Shown one piece after another: positions 21,170 to 32,345 of a DNA stretch of 64,000 bases; positions within the stretch are counted from its first letter, which is position 1; each line of letters begins with the position of its first letter. The stretch covers positions 7,285,001-7,349,000 of the forward strand of contig NC_084495.1 of NCBI RefSeq assembly GCF_030035675.1, given 5' to 3'. A program made the position numbers and the translations under genes. This stretch comes from Rhineura floridana (lineage: Eukaryota > Chordata > Lepidosauria > Squamata > Rhineuridae). The notes beneath the pieces were generated by a model. It saw only the letters and a program-made list of their open reading frames with translations, ran no database searches and was not told where the DNA came from.

Positions 21170-23830
21170 CCTCCCTTCTCTCTTCACTTTTGTTGTCTAC
21201 CTTCTCCCACTGGTCCGTTTCTCTGTTCCTCCTCAGTCGGAGCCGGTCAATGGGGGGGGGGGCTCTTTCCCAGGGTAGCTCCTTGTAGCTGTCTCACTCA
21301 CTCAGCGGCCGAGGGATGCGTGGATCTAAGTCTTTCGTTCAGCAACCCGAGTGGCTGTGGGGGCGGAATCTCCTGGTTGAAGCACACAAGCAGCTGCAAC
21401 CCAATTGTTTTTCAATATTTTTCCAATCCAGTTTTTCAATCTGCTGCTGGATCCCTCCTTTGGACAGGTGACCCACAGCGTGGGTCGCCTGTGCAAGAGA
21501 GAATACAAGACGTCCGTCAGCAGAGTGCCAAACACGGTCAGGGTGCTTGGAAAGAAAAGTCACTTCCTAATTAAAATATTACAAATGTATCCATTAAAGA
21601 AAAATGGAAGAAGATGTACAAATACCATTGCTCATTATTACACACATCATCATACATCCATTGGCTTGACCCACATTGACTGGGCTACCAGTTGCCTCAC
21701 ACACACACACATTCTTTCCTCACACAGAGCAAAGCAAAACCATTCCTTGATATTTTAGAGAAAGCAGCAGAGATAAACAGTAGGATATCCTTCATCATAG
21801 CATAAACAATTAATAGGAAAGTAAAAGTTGAATAGTCAGACCACTGACATTATGCCAAACCCAACACAACGTATACAAATCTGATTTCTTCAATGTCTAC
21901 AATATCATACATTAATTATGACAAGAGCAGTCCTTTCAAGCTTGGAATTAAGTTGTCTTTTAGCACAAAGTTCATCCTCAGCAAATTGAATGTTTCTGTT
22001 AGGTGAAAGCTGGCTTGGCCTGTAGATCAACGTTGGGAATGCAACAAGAACAAAAACAACCCCCATGGGCGAGCTTCATCTTTTAAAGCTGTGAAACATG
22101 TAATCAAACAGGGAGTTGAATCAGGAGAACAAGAGATCATGGTACCAAGTGAACAGGAACATTCTTTGGCTTGGATGGCAATTTAGGAATCGGAGAACTC
22201 AATCCTTGCTGGCCATATGTAGAGTTCTACATCTTACAAATGTCCCCAAAACCCCCTAATTTATAGCTGCCACCAGGGATCTGAATCCACTCCAACTTCC
22301 CAGTAGTTGGGCAATTTGATGCTGAGACGCCAGAATTCCACTATCCTTTGTTGCAAAAAATGAATCACACACACACAAATATATTCTATAGGCTAAGAAA
22401 GGAAGGAGACTGGTCCTCTCTTCATTTCTCTATGAAAAGACACCTCCTTTTAAGGAGAAAAAAAACACTAATTCCAGTATGGTAGATTGCTTCCTAGACT
22501 CCGACTTAACCCATCTCTGATTAAACTACCAAGAAGCAAGAAACAGGAGAAAACCCACACATTCTCCCTCAGGCTAGGAGGATACAGAGGGCTGTGTCCT
22601 CAAAGAGGCACTCTTTAAGGCCATCTTGCCTCTAGGCGGCCCAGATGCAAGTTACCCACAAGCTGTCCCTCCTTTGTCATTCCAAGGCGAAAGTTCAACA
22701 GCCATAGTATTTCTTTTATGAATACCTTTTCCTAGTAATGTAAAACAAAGAAATGTTAGTGGCACAAATAAATTAGGTTTTGTTCCAAATCGGCAGGGAG
22801 TTCCAGTGGTGCGCATCCTGTATGCAGAGCAGTTGCTTTAAGTGTCTGACAAGGAACAAATGCACTAACGTGTTAGAATTATGAACAGCATTTTAAAGGG
22901 AAAAACTTCATGAATAACAGTGTGGTTTACATGCACAAAGTATGACAGTGAGGAAAGCACTTCCCTGGTTTAGTTCAGGGCTTACAATTGAAAGTCCTGG
23001 TCCTGGACAGCATCCGGGGGTACTTTGGAAACAAAGTAACATTAATTCCCAATGTGAATTCTAATATAAGGTAGACATTTGCTGTGGCTGGAAGCTCTAC
23101 ATGTTGGTCCTCATTTTAGTCAAAAATGGTTTGGGGGGAATATTCATTAATGGAAAACTATGCCTTGATGGATCCAAAGAAAACAAAGCAAGCTTTCAAA
23201 CTTAATAATATTAATATCAACAATAATAAGGTCCTAAGTTTACAGTGTAAAATCTTATCTGTAATGACTTTACGTAGTCACTAGAGGGCATAACATTAGT
23301 CTTAAACAACAAGGTGGTCTCAGTTGTCCTAATCTAGAAAATGGGCAAATCATACAACGTACTCTCTCACACACATTTCTGGTGACTTATAAGGGAACAG
23401 CAAAGGGGAAAGTGGCATCAGGGGCAGGAGAAGGCGAGTCAGGCGGGGCAGTGAGGAAAACTGATCTATTGGGAGTTCCAGGGTTCATTATTTGAGACTT
23501 GAAGGGGTCATCAGGTGGGACAGCAGGCGATAGGGTGGCGGCCCCCTGGACAGAACAGGATACAAAGGCTGCAAGGGTTGGTGCACAAACGGGGAGGATT
23601 GTCTCACGCAGGAACTGTCATTGGAGCTCTCAAAAGCTTTCAATCCTTTATTTTTGGCTGTTAATTTTAGAGCCAGAGTCTTCCCAGCTTGCCAATTGGG
23701 ATTTTAGATTGCTTCTCCCCCTCTTTCTTCTCAAAAGGACCAGTAGTTTATCTGGTAGGGGTGTGTGGAGTCTCTAGAAAACCCCTGAGATTACTTTAAT
23801 TTGTCCAAACCAAAGGTACCGGTATCAGGA
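21170..23830 (-). other. ERV interior without recognisable genes
   Basis: This should hold gag and pol by position. I could not recognise protease, reverse transcriptase or integrase motifs by eye. A CA run lies at 21698-21712. Most of pol is either lost or too decayed to read. Confidence 0.5.
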
Positions 23831-23832
23831 AA

Positions 23833-23991
23833 CTACAGTTCAATATTTTTTAAAAAATAGGTATATCCATTCCAGCGGTGCGTTAGCATAACTAACTTTT
23901 GTCCGATCTTTGGACCTAACCTGGATCCATAATTCTTACACATATAACCCAAGGATGTTCCAGAATCGGGACAGGACTGTCCTGAACCCAT
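23833..23991 (-). pseudogene. Retroviral gag N-terminal (matrix-like) remnant
   Basis: A minus-strand Met-Gly start (MGSGQS) opens a short frame with CKNYGSRLGPKIGQKL and a Trp/Tyr-rich block. This resembles N-myristoylated matrix domains of gamma-type retroviruses. It lies about 540 bases inside the 5' LTR, where gag is expected. Fossil. Confidence 0.55.
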
Positions 23992-24129
23992 TTTCAGGTG
24001 GGTGGTCTGGTGGGCAACGGAAGGAGAGGGGAAAAAAAGAGGTAGAAACAGGGCGTCCCCGGAATAGGAAAGCAACAGACAGTCCCCCAGACCTTTTCCG
24101 TAAGGGAATAACCCACGCCTAGGCCAGCA

Positions 24130-24345
24130 GCAGGAAGCCGGTTCCAGTCAGAGAATTTGCGGGGAGCCGGCTTCAGTCAGGAATCCGATTTTGGCCAATT
24201 ACAGAAAATCGGATTCAGTCAGGAAATCGATTTCAGTCAGATACAGAAAGCTGGCTTCAATCAGAGAATTTGCAGGGAACCAGCTTCAGTCAGGAATTCA
24301 ATTTCATCCAATTACAGGAAATTGAATTCAGTCAGGTACAGAAAT
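24130..24345 (-). repeat. Tandem repeats in the ERV leader
   Basis: Two imperfect units of about 105 bases lie side by side, each holding AGAGAATTTGC, GGCTTCAGTCAGGAAT-like and ATTCAGTCAGG-like blocks. Within each unit the motif TTCAGTCAG also recurs. Located between the 5' LTR and the gag-like start. Confidence 0.75.
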
Positions 24346-24534
24346 TTAGATGAGAGGCCGAATTAAAGCTTCAGGTGCTGCCCAGTCGTTTTTTACTTAC
24401 TGCCACCAGGAAGAGGCTCGCGCTTGAGACGACCAGGGGACCAAATGGTCTCTACTGGTGTAGCGCGCTGTCTGGCTGCTGAAGCGAGAGCTGCTTCCCA
24501 GCGGAGAGCCTGGAATCCTGCTCACAGCACCCTA

Positions 24535-24922
24535 TGTTGTGGAATTTTTTCCTTAATGGAGTCCTTTTCCAGGAAACAACACTGAAGCAGGTTGAAGCTT
24601 ACAGCTGTTTATTATGCTTAAAATTGCAAGGAGCCCCGGCCAGCATGTGCTATGGCGGGAGACTGCCTTCTTCCCCAAATTGAGGGTCTTTTATAGGTGT
24701 TTACAGTGCACAGTCATGTGTCCCAAGGTACCCAATAAGGGGCTTTACCTGTTTCCCGCTCCCACCTGGCTCCATGATTCATCAGGTAATTCTCCATTAA
24801 GAGGAAGTATGAACGCACATACTCATCTTTTGTCCGCCCCATCCTGTCGCAACATCTGTCCCCTTCCACCTTATTTACATACAAATACCAGTGACCGCTG
24901 AGAGTGGAATTTTCCGCTTCCA
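24535..24922 (-). repeat. 5' LTR of the ERV fossil
   Basis: It is 388 bp and the partner of 19031-19418. On the minus strand TATAAAAGACC and then ATAATAAACAGC (polyadenylation signal) are about 90-100 bases apart, which gives a conventional U3-R-U5 layout. Confidence 0.88.
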
Positions 24923-24939
24923 CCCCATCAGCTCTGCAG

Positions 24940-26829
24940 TTCCATCCCCTTTTCTTTACCCCCAAATCACCTAGCATTAGAGGCAACCAGGAGGCCTCTC
25001 TGTGAGGTGTCCATTCCTTGGCATCTGGAACACTGAAAAGGCAGCATCCCAGGGACCCTGGGAAATTTAGTTTCCCAGGGCACCTAAGTACTCTGTAAGG
25101 TGCCCTGGAAACTACATATTCTTGTACTTTTCTTGCACTCCTTGTGCTGAACATATTTATGACAGTTTCCCAAGCACAGGGAGCTCTGGGACTTGTAATT
25201 TCCAGACTGCATGTCATCTTTACGCAGACATGTAGGAAATCTGCATTCCCAGAGTGTCCTTACTGACTCGTGCCAGTTCCAGCACTTGGTGTAAGAACTC
25301 AGAGAATGATGCTCAAGCATTCCACAGCGAAGAAATTTGTTATGCTGAACCAGGCAATTACGGAATTTGGGAACCTCTCTATTTGCAACCCTGTACATTT
25401 TGCTGTGAAGGCAGCACAGGCTGATTGTAAAGGACAAGACAGGGATGAGTAAGGCATTGCTACTCCGAGAAGGAGGAAGGAAGGTGCAGCTAGGCATCCT
25501 GAGCAAGGCATGGACTGCAGCTGTTGCTGTGGTGAGAACTGGGGCTGAAGATGCAATGTTCAGTGAGCCTCAGGATGAAACTTGGGGAAGTGGCCACTGG
25601 ATTTTGGGAGAGTTGGGGCTATCATAATATCTAAGATAGGGTTGTGCCAAGCGTATGCTTGTTTGACATTCAGGCTGCAGTTATTTTATACAAGAGGCTG
25701 GCTCCTGCAGTAGATGGCTTCTCTGAATAATTCAATCTGACGTGGAAAACTCTTCGTTGTTAGTGGAGCCAAGAGTTTTTCTTATGCTCATTTGCCACAC
25801 ATCACAAATTTGCTTTGCTTCGCACTCAGCAGAAGTGTTGCCCCACAGGGTTGGGCTGCTATGCCAGCGAGGCCGAATGGTGGTTTGCCCGTGGGTGGTT
25901 CAGTGGCACCTGGTGCAGAGAGGGAAGTAGTCCTCCAAGCCCCTCAGCTGAAACGTTTGTGTCTTTCTCTCTCTAGCTATGCTGCATATAAGTGTCTTGT
26001 TTCTCTCTTTGACCCTCCCCCCGGAGTTGTTCTGCTCCCTTTGGTGAGTGGCGGCTCTTTGGGAGGGGTAGGGCAAAAAGCAGGGAGACCCACAGTGGGC
26101 ACAGCCGAAGACAAGCAGAGCCCAAACAAATTACAAATTAGAGTTGGAGCCAATTCATCCTGATAGGCAGTGGACTGGTCATAAGTAAGAAGGCAGGTAG
26201 ATTGAGATTGGTGGAGCAGTGCCCCCTTCACCCCATGGACTAGGTTTGGTGCAACCTTAGGAATGGGGGAGAAATTCTATTCACTTTGCAAGTCAAGGTG
26301 AACCTACGTAATCTGCACTTTCCAGAACAACACAAGGACCGAAACACTGGCATTCTTTGAAATTCTCAAAATTTTGCAAAGCGGTTCTCCAGCCAAGTGA
26401 TGTGTACAAAACTGCATGCAGTTAATACCTCAGTTAAGGAATCCTCCAGGAAAGAAGCTCCTTTTAAGGAAGGCTTTTTTTAAAGATGTAACTGACCAGC
26501 TTTGCCTTGCTCTGGATAAACTTTCAAGCCTGTGCCTTTACTAGGGTGTAACTGACAAGCCTGCATGTTTGCTTTGCATTAAAGAGATCTCTTGCTTTCT
26601 CCCAGGGCTGGGAAGGGAAGGATCCAATATGATTCAGAGGATGGCAAGGGGAGCGAGTGGATGTTGGGTGGGCACCCTTTAAAGCCCCTGTTGAAGCTGC
26701 CCCCACCATCTATGAGAGGGTGTATGAATCTATCCCTATTCTTTCCATGTTATTCCTACCTCTGGTACCAAAGTTTCTGTTGAAGAACTGATGTCCAGGA
26801 ATGCGTCTACTTTCTTAACTGAGGTATTA
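24940..26829. other. Intergenic, no recognised gene
   Basis: A small palindrome (GGGAAATTTAGTTTCCC at about 25053-25070, inside CCTGGGAAATTTAGTTTCCC) suggests a decayed DNA-transposon remnant at about 25010-25230. No coding feature is seen in the rest. Confidence 0.45.
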
Positions 26830-27060
26830 TTGTATATTGTGTGCATGCAAATATGCATATATTAGAGACAGCAACATACAAAAATGCATCATATTAGGGA
26901 AAGACTGCATGCAAATATGTGTACATTAGGAGAAATTTGTGCTAAAATGCTGATGAATTTTCTTGTGAACTTTTTTTTTTAATTGAAAGCTGACGTGGGA
27001 ATATGGAGATTGCAAAAATGAGAACGGAGAGAACCTGAAGTGGGCAGGTTCTCCCAAACC
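26830..27060 (+). repeat. Unassigned dispersed repeat, copy 1
   Basis: It shares ATTAGGAGAAATTTGTGCTA, ATGAATTTTC and AAAAATGAGAACGGAGAGAA-like blocks with 42975-43245, and more weakly with 31355-31556. Non-coding; class unknown. Confidence 0.55.
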
Positions 27061-27503
27061 CCACTTTGCCACCCAACTATTACACTTTGCCGCTCGTGGC
27101 TTTCTCACTGAAAAGGAAGAAATATTCTAAAGTGCATGTGTGGCTGGGATTTTTTTTAAAAAAGGTTTTCAGACTCTGGCACAGGATCATTGAGCGCCTC
27201 ACCCAAGAGCCCCTGTGATTTGCCACAATGGCTGGTAGTGGTAGCAAAGGCCCATTGGCTGCAGATTGGACAGTAGCTTCTAGGGGCTGCCGCAGTCATT
27301 TGCCCTTTGCTCTCTCCTTGACACTGGAGGTGGGAGGCCTCTCCTGGCCTTTCTCTCTTTGCTGTGATTCGGAGACAGCTGGCCAGGGCTGGGTGAGAGC
27401 CTGAGGGCAGGACTAGCAGCAATCACAGCCCCAGGCACTCCTGCTGAGCACGCTTCCCATGTTCACTCTGCACCCTCTCGTTTCCTGTTTGCCTTAATGC
27501 AGA

Positions 27504-27593
27504 GACGGGGAGCCTCCCAGCTTTGGCCATGTTGGCTGGGGCTGATGGGAGTTGGAGTCCAACAGCCTCTGGAGATCCGTAGGCTTCCCATCC
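27504..27593. mobile_element. hAT-type MITE, right part
   Basis: GGCCATGTTGGCTGGGGCTG, ATGGGAGTTGGAGTCCAACA and CCTCTGGAGATCCGTAGGCT form the centre and right arm. Confidence 0.65.
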
Positions 27594-27689
27594 CTGCCTT
27601 AAAGGGGAAGAGCAGAATCCGTCTCCGGCCTTCCCCAGGACTCTCTTGCACTGGGCTCTGTTCTTCCATGATGTTAGAGATCTTCGTCT

Positions 27690-27880
27690 GTGGGAACCCT
27701 TCAGAGCACATGTTCTGCCAGCAGAAGGCACCAGGTTTGACACCCCCCAAGCATCTCCAGGGTGGGATGAGAAAGGCCTCCTGTCTGAAACACTTAAGCG
27801 CCACTGCCAGTCAGCGTAGACAAGGTAGATGTGACGGCTGGTTTGATTCAGCTTCCTCAGAGTCTAAACGTATGGCAGTT
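27690..27880 (+). mobile_element. tRNA-headed SINE with CR1-like tail, plus orientation
   Basis: AGAGCACATGTTCTGCCAGC, AGCATCTCCAGGGTGGGATG, CACTGCCAGTCAGCGTAGAC and GATTCAGCTTCCTCA follow the same order as the reverse complement of 52135-52332. Diverged. Confidence 0.55.
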
Positions 27881-27896
27881 GTGGTGTCTTTTGTAT

Positions 27897-28113
27897 AGGA
27901 AAGATCATAGGTACAGAGGAAGCTGCCCTATACTGAGTCAGGCCATTGGCCCATCTAGCTCAGTATTGTCTACACTGGCTGGCAGACGCTCTCCAGAGTT
28001 TCAGGCAGGGGTCTCTCCCGGTTCTCCCTGGAGATGCCGGGATTGAATCTGGGACCTTCTGCATACAAGGCAGACGCCCGGCCGCTGAGCCCAGCCACTG
28101 AGCGGCTCTGATT
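27897..28113 (-). mobile_element. tRNA-headed SINE with CR1-like tail, minus orientation
   Basis: GAGGAAGCTGCCCTATACTG and GGCCATTGGCCCATCTAGCT (tail) run into CCTGGAGATGCCGGGATTGA (reverse B box) and GCCGCTGAGCCC (reverse A box). It faces the copy at 27690-27880 tail to tail. Confidence 0.75.
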
Positions 28114-28466
28114 GCATGGATGGATTCAGAACAGCCGCAGCGAAATACGGATTTCCTCCAGGGTTAATTCGAACCCAGAAAGAAGGTAACACACATCGCC
28201 AACAATGATATGAGGCAACAAATGTATTACGTCAAACTGTGGCTCCTTGTGGTCTGTCATTCACCCTCAGGGCACCCAGGCCAAGGCAAGCCAAACAAAC
28301 ATATGGCAAAAATCTGAGGCATCCTGGAGCCTGCTAGAGTCTAGTTCATGGTGTGTGTTTTTCATTAAAATAACAATAAAAAATTCTGAAAATTAATTTT
28401 CTAAATATTTTTGAACCCTGAGATCCCAAGATCTGTGTCCACCTTTAAAATAACGATTTAGTGTGG

Positions 28467-28527
28467 TGATTTATTTATTAATTAAATTTATATCCCATCC
28501 TTCCTCCTAGGAGGAGCCCAGGGCGGC
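28467..28527 (-). mobile_element. L2 tail fragment
   Basis: TTTATTTATTAATTAAATTT, ATATCCCATCCTTCCTCC and GAGCCCAGGGCGG are the reverse of the typical L2 3' end. Confidence 0.65.
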
Positions 28528-28529
28528 AA

Positions 28530-29200
28530 CTCGGTATGCCAGCCCCCCCCCCCATGGCTCAACCCCATCCCTTCCCTTCTCCTGATTTCTTTTGTAATTT
28601 ATATTTCAGCATGTGTGGGCTCAGCTAGCTGCTTTTTAGGGAAAGGGTTCCATCTCAGCTCTGCCTCTTTCGGCCTTCCCTCTGCCGTTGGGCTTGGACA
28701 GTCTTGGATTCAGCCTCACTAGTTTGCCTTCTGCAAAGCACTTTTTTCCATCTGCAAGTGTGGGAGTCTGAGGAATGGTTTGATCCAGGTGTTTGGCCTT
28801 GGGCTGCTTTGAACTCAGTTTGTGCTTCCTGCTTAGTCCATCACTCTGTTGGCAACATTAAGCCAAGCCAGTGCCTCCAAGGAGCTCACTCGTGGGGCAC
28901 AACAGTAGCAGTGTTCCCCTGATGTATGTTTGTTTTACAGAGATATACTGCTGTTGTCCATGGAGGATTCACGCAGCGTTCATGGCTGATAGGAGTGGCT
29001 TCTGTGGGAGGAACTTTGGGTGGGTGGAGCCAAGGCTTGGCATTGTGGGAGTGGCTTGACTGGGTGGGTGGGACCTGTATCACCCCCCCCCCCCATTTTT
29101 AGCCTTTGCCATCCAGCCTTGTACTTTGCTGAAGGTCTTCCACAACTTGCTGCTTGCTCACTTTATAAAGCCAGCCCAGCCATTGAAGGAATCTGGCAGG
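28530..29200. other. Intergenic, homopolymer runs, no gene
   Basis: C runs at about 28542-28550 and 29080-29095. GTGGGTGGAGCCAAGGC-type direct repeats at about 29020-29080 hint at an old dispersed element. Nothing else assignable. Confidence 0.4.
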
Positions 29201-29204
29201 TTGA

Positions 29205-29510
29205 ATGGCAACATTTATTTAGTTGGGAAATTTATGAGCTCCCTTTCAGCATAAGCTTTCAGGGTGCCACACAGTTAAAAGAATAAATCAACAAGATAAT
29301 AAAACAGCATAAAACCCAGTAAACTAGGATGAACCATAAAGGAACAATTAGAGCCAGTTGTTTGACATGCTGATGTGTCTGGGCAAGCTGAAGAAAAAAA
29401 GAAGTCTTTAAATGTTGCCAAAAGACGGGCAGGAGGTGAGATTCTCTGGGGAAATCCCAATGGAAGGAGTCACGACGGAGGAGGCCACCTCTGCGTCCCT
29501 TTAGAACTTG
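29205..29510 (-). mobile_element. L2-type LINE 3' fragment, diverged
   Basis: Has the L2 layout in reverse: TTTATTTAGTTGGG-type start, A-rich middle, AAGAAGTCTTTAAATGTTGC and AAAGACGGGCAGGAGGTGAG, matching the C-terminal ORF2 area of other copies. Confidence 0.55.
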
Positions 29511-29617
29511 CCTTACCTCTCTTCAGAGGTGATGGGGGTTGGTTGGAAGGTTTGGCCAGGTTCCGTTGGAAGGAGATGGCCTTTTCAGGAACGAGGGTCA
29601 TGAGTGGTTTACAGCAG

Positions 29618-29735
29618 ACTTGACCAACCTGGTGCCCTCTAGGGGTTTTGGACTACTGTCAGCCCCCCCCCATCAAGATGTACAACTCCCTGACGGACTA
29701 ACAAAACATCTGGAGAGCACCAGGTTGGTGATGAC
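29618..29735. mobile_element. hAT-type MITE
   Basis: The left end ACCAACCTGGTGCCCTCTAG and right end GAGAGCACCAGGTTGGTGAT are inverted. TTTTGGACTACTGTCAGCCC lies inside. Confidence 0.7.
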
Positions 29736-29799
29736 TGATTGACAGTTTTTAACCGCAATCTGTATTTACAGCAAAAAAAGTAAAAAAAAGTTATGGGTT

Positions 29800-29918
29800 G
29801 TTTCCAGTGTTAGTCCTACTCAGAGTAGACCTATTCAAATGCATAGACATGACTAACATGTCCATTCATTTCAGTGGGTCTACTCTGAGTAGCACTACCA
29901 TTGGACACAATCCAATGT
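29800..29918. mobile_element. Palindromic MITE, family as at 7982
   Basis: TCCTACTCAGAGTAGACCTA and its inverse TGGGTCTACTCTGAGTAGCA flank CATAGACATGACTAACATGT. A near-complete copy. Confidence 0.7.
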
Positions 29919-30563
29919 GACCCCCCACCCACACACACACATCATTGTCCGGAGACCTTTTTAATTCCTCCCAGCCTTTTAGAACTCCATGGAACATTTT
30001 TTGGGGGGGCTGGTTTTAATATGTTGTTTTTAGAATTATTTTATGCCACTCGTTGCTGGTTTTGTTCGTGTGACTGGTCCAGAGGATGCTGTTAATGGGT
30101 CGACTGATTTGATGTCAAAATAAATAGATTTCAAATAGTCAAAACGTAGGCAACTCTTGGTATGTCAAGTGCACTTCACTGAGTGGCAGTTTGCAGGATT
30201 AAGTTAGCCACGTCTCTGCCTTAGATAGAGTTCCGGATTCTACTTCATCACACCCAGATAGGAGCTGAATTGCTCAGCTCTGCCTTGGGGCGACTTTCTT
30301 GCTGGAACTGTTGTGTGACAAATGAAGTCCTCCTCCATCTCTCGTTTGCTGACAGCCTCCCATCTAATGTGCTCTTTGATAGTTGTGGGAAGAACTTGAA
30401 ATCCTGAGTGAAATCCAGAGTGTTGCTTGTTTTTAAACTCACCATTTAACCCATTTTAAGAGGACGAAAAGCCCACTCCCATTTTCTTAGTAAAGTGCAT
30501 GACAAGTGCTCAGTGACTGCATCTGGATATGAAACGTCCAGTGGAGCAAAGCATTTATTTTAA

Positions 30564-30620
30564 TTTTTTTAAAATTTATATCCTGCCGTTCTTTTATCAA
30601 GGAACTCAAGACGGCATACA
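30564..30620 (-). mobile_element. 5S-headed SINE / L2-type tail fragment
   Basis: TTATATCCTGCCGTTCTTTT and AACTCAAGACGGCATACATG match the reverse tail found at 51661-51715. Confidence 0.55.
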
Positions 30621-30621
30621 T

Positions 30622-30925
30622 GGTGCTCTCCACACTATCCCCATAATTCCTGACCCACTGGATGTGCTGGTTACAATATTGTTGTATTTTGTTACTGTTT
30701 GATTATTTTTGTTTACCTTTGTTTGGTTTGATTCTATTGTATTATTGTATTTATATATTTTTGATTGCTTTATTGTATGTACACCGCCCAGAGAGCCCTT
30801 GGGCTTAGGGCGGTATATAAATTAAATCAAATAAATAAATAAACAAACAAACAAATAAATAAATAAATAAATGGGAGTTGTAGTTCAAAACACAAGGAGT
30901 TCCAGGTTGGGGAAGGCTGCAGTGG
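30622..30925. mobile_element. hAT-type MITE split by an L2
   Basis: The centre CCATAATTCCTGACCCACTG lies left of the L2 and GGGAGTTGTAGTTCAAAAC with CCAGGTTGGGGAAGGCTGC lies right of it. Together they give the family order. The left arm appears lost. Confidence 0.6.
30661..30872 (+). mobile_element. L2-type LINE 3' end inserted in a MITE
   Basis: A T-rich 3' UTR runs to ACCGCCCAGAGAGCCCTTGG, GGGCGGTATATAAATT and an AAATA/AAACA tail (30822-30872). The tail abuts MITE sequence directly. Confidence 0.8.
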
Positions 30926-31354
30926 CATTTGCTGACGTTTTGAAACTGAGGCCGGGAAGGGGCCCTCCATATTCCCCTGGGAAGAGAGATTGATTGTTAA
31001 ACCCTCTGGAAATTGTCGCTCTGTGAGGGTGATAGGGATCCCCTGACAGCTGTCGGCACCCTGAACAGACTACATTTGGGAGGGAAGCAATGACTGTTTC
31101 AAGTGATATACTGCTTTAAATGCATGGGACAGATGGGCCTTGATTTTGCTGCTGGACATAACTCACCATGCAGCAATAATTCACAGCCAAGTGGGATGAC
31201 GGAGGGAAGGTGCAGCTTCTGTGCTAGCCCTGTCTTTAAAGAGTCAGGATGGGGAAGAAATTGGTTCAGTTCACATTTTAATGTAAATACACTTTCCAAA
31301 CCAGTTGAGTGAGCTATCCTTTGACATTTTGTAATGCCAAAAATGGTTCTGCTA

Positions 31355-31556
31355 CTGAAAATAGCATGCAAAACTGCAGTAAATTAGGGGGCATTGTCTG
31401 CAAAGATGCATACAAGGTGAAATTAATTTTAAAAATGAATATGAGAAACATGAAAACACATACGAATTTTCGTGTGGCCTTTTTAAAGAAAACAAATTGT
31501 GAATCGTTGCAGAAATTCAGTGAACTGAACTTAAGGCTGGAAAAAACAAAGTGAGA
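31355..31556 (+). repeat. Unassigned dispersed repeat, copy 2 (diverged)
   Basis: AATCGTTGCAGAAATTCAGT, GAACTGAACTTAAGGCTGG and AAAAAACAAAGTGAGAGAA parallel 43150-43215 (TTGCTGCAGAAATGTGGAG, AACTGAATTTAAGATTGG). Confidence 0.45.
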
Positions 31557-32149
31557 GAAAACATTTGGATTTGTATAGGAGTGTTTTGTTTTTTAAATCT
31601 GGGAAGTTCTGATGTGATCTTGTATACTCTAGAAGCTGACAGATGCGGAGAGGAGATGATGATGATAAGTGCAACCCAGGAAGTGTTGGCCACTTGGCAG
31701 AATGTAATCACAAAGGGACGATTCTTTAGCCAGACAATCAAAATGTGTTCCTTTGCCAGACATGTGTGGCCTGCAGCTTTCGCCTTCCTTCCTGCTTGGT
31801 GTGTGGTGTGCAATGAGCAAACGCTTCTGTGTGACAGCACACGCGCGCGAGCCCTTCTAAAGCATTCTCCACCATGAAACCAACACCACTTACTTCACGC
31901 AGGGAATGCTGAACTCCCTGAGCTCTCTTATCAAAACCTGAGATTCCTTCCGTCAGCTTCCTTTTGACATGGTCACTTTATCGAGGCCCGAGTTAAACGT
32001 GATGCCAGGCATGTAAGCAAACCCACAGCACTCTCTTACGACTTCTTTGCGCGTGGCAGCATTCTTCAACTTGGTTGCCAACGTTCGCATACCAGCCTGA
32101 TGATCTTGAGCATGCAAATACTGCATGTGTCTATGCCAGTGACCTGATG

Positions 32150-32345
32150 ATTTATTTAGTATTATTCCACACAGGTCTCAAGATGACGTACAAAATACAT
32201 GAAAAACGGCAAACAAACAATAATAGCACATAAATTAAAAACAAAACAAGCAGACTGGGAAAGCTTGTCAGAACAAAAATGTCTTCAATTGTTTCCGGAA
32301 GGCTCAGACAGTGGGCGCCTGTTGCATCTCAAGAGGAATGTGATT
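32150..32345 (-). mobile_element. L2-type LINE 3' fragment
   Basis: TTTATTTAGTATTATTCCAC, an A-rich stretch, then AAAAATGTCTTCAATTGTTT and CATCTCAAGAGGAATGTGAT, the reverse of a C-terminal ORF2 block of L2. Ends near a possible MITE scrap (GATGGGAATTGTAATTCAAA, 32360-32380). Confidence 0.6.

Larger units (their letters stand above)
19031..24922 (-). mobile_element. Endogenous retrovirus fossil, minus strand, two LTRs
   Basis: Two 388-bp direct repeats bound 5.1 kb of interior. On the minus strand the order is 5' LTR (24922-24535), leader with tandem repeats, a gag-like N-terminus, an unrecognised interior, env-like remnants, a purine tract (AAAGGAGGGA) and 3' LTR (19418-19031). Both LTRs have a TATAAAAG box and AATAAA. 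Env features (CWVC in the surface part, CX6CC in the transmembrane part) fit a gammaretrovirus-like (class I type) envelope. I count about 17 differences between LTRs (about 4%), suggesting an age of the order of 20 million years if the neutral rate is near 1e-9 per site per year; that rate is an assumption. The coding parts are broken many times and no pol was recognised. An L2 piece sits inside. No clean target duplication seen. Confidence 0.85.

Noticed and set aside
24130-24345. CRISPR-like array
   Set aside because: The units are tandem without spacers, in eukaryotic DNA and inside an ERV leader.
24508-24531. Possible primer-binding site like the 3' end of tRNA-His in the ERV leader
   Set aside because: By eye only about 13 of 18 bases agree and it is set a few bases from the LTR; too weak to claim.
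24714-25217. 167-codon open frame, minus strand, over the 5' LTR
   Set aside because: Mostly LTR plus flank; the same LTR frame appears at 19211-19603, so it is repeat-derived and not a gene.
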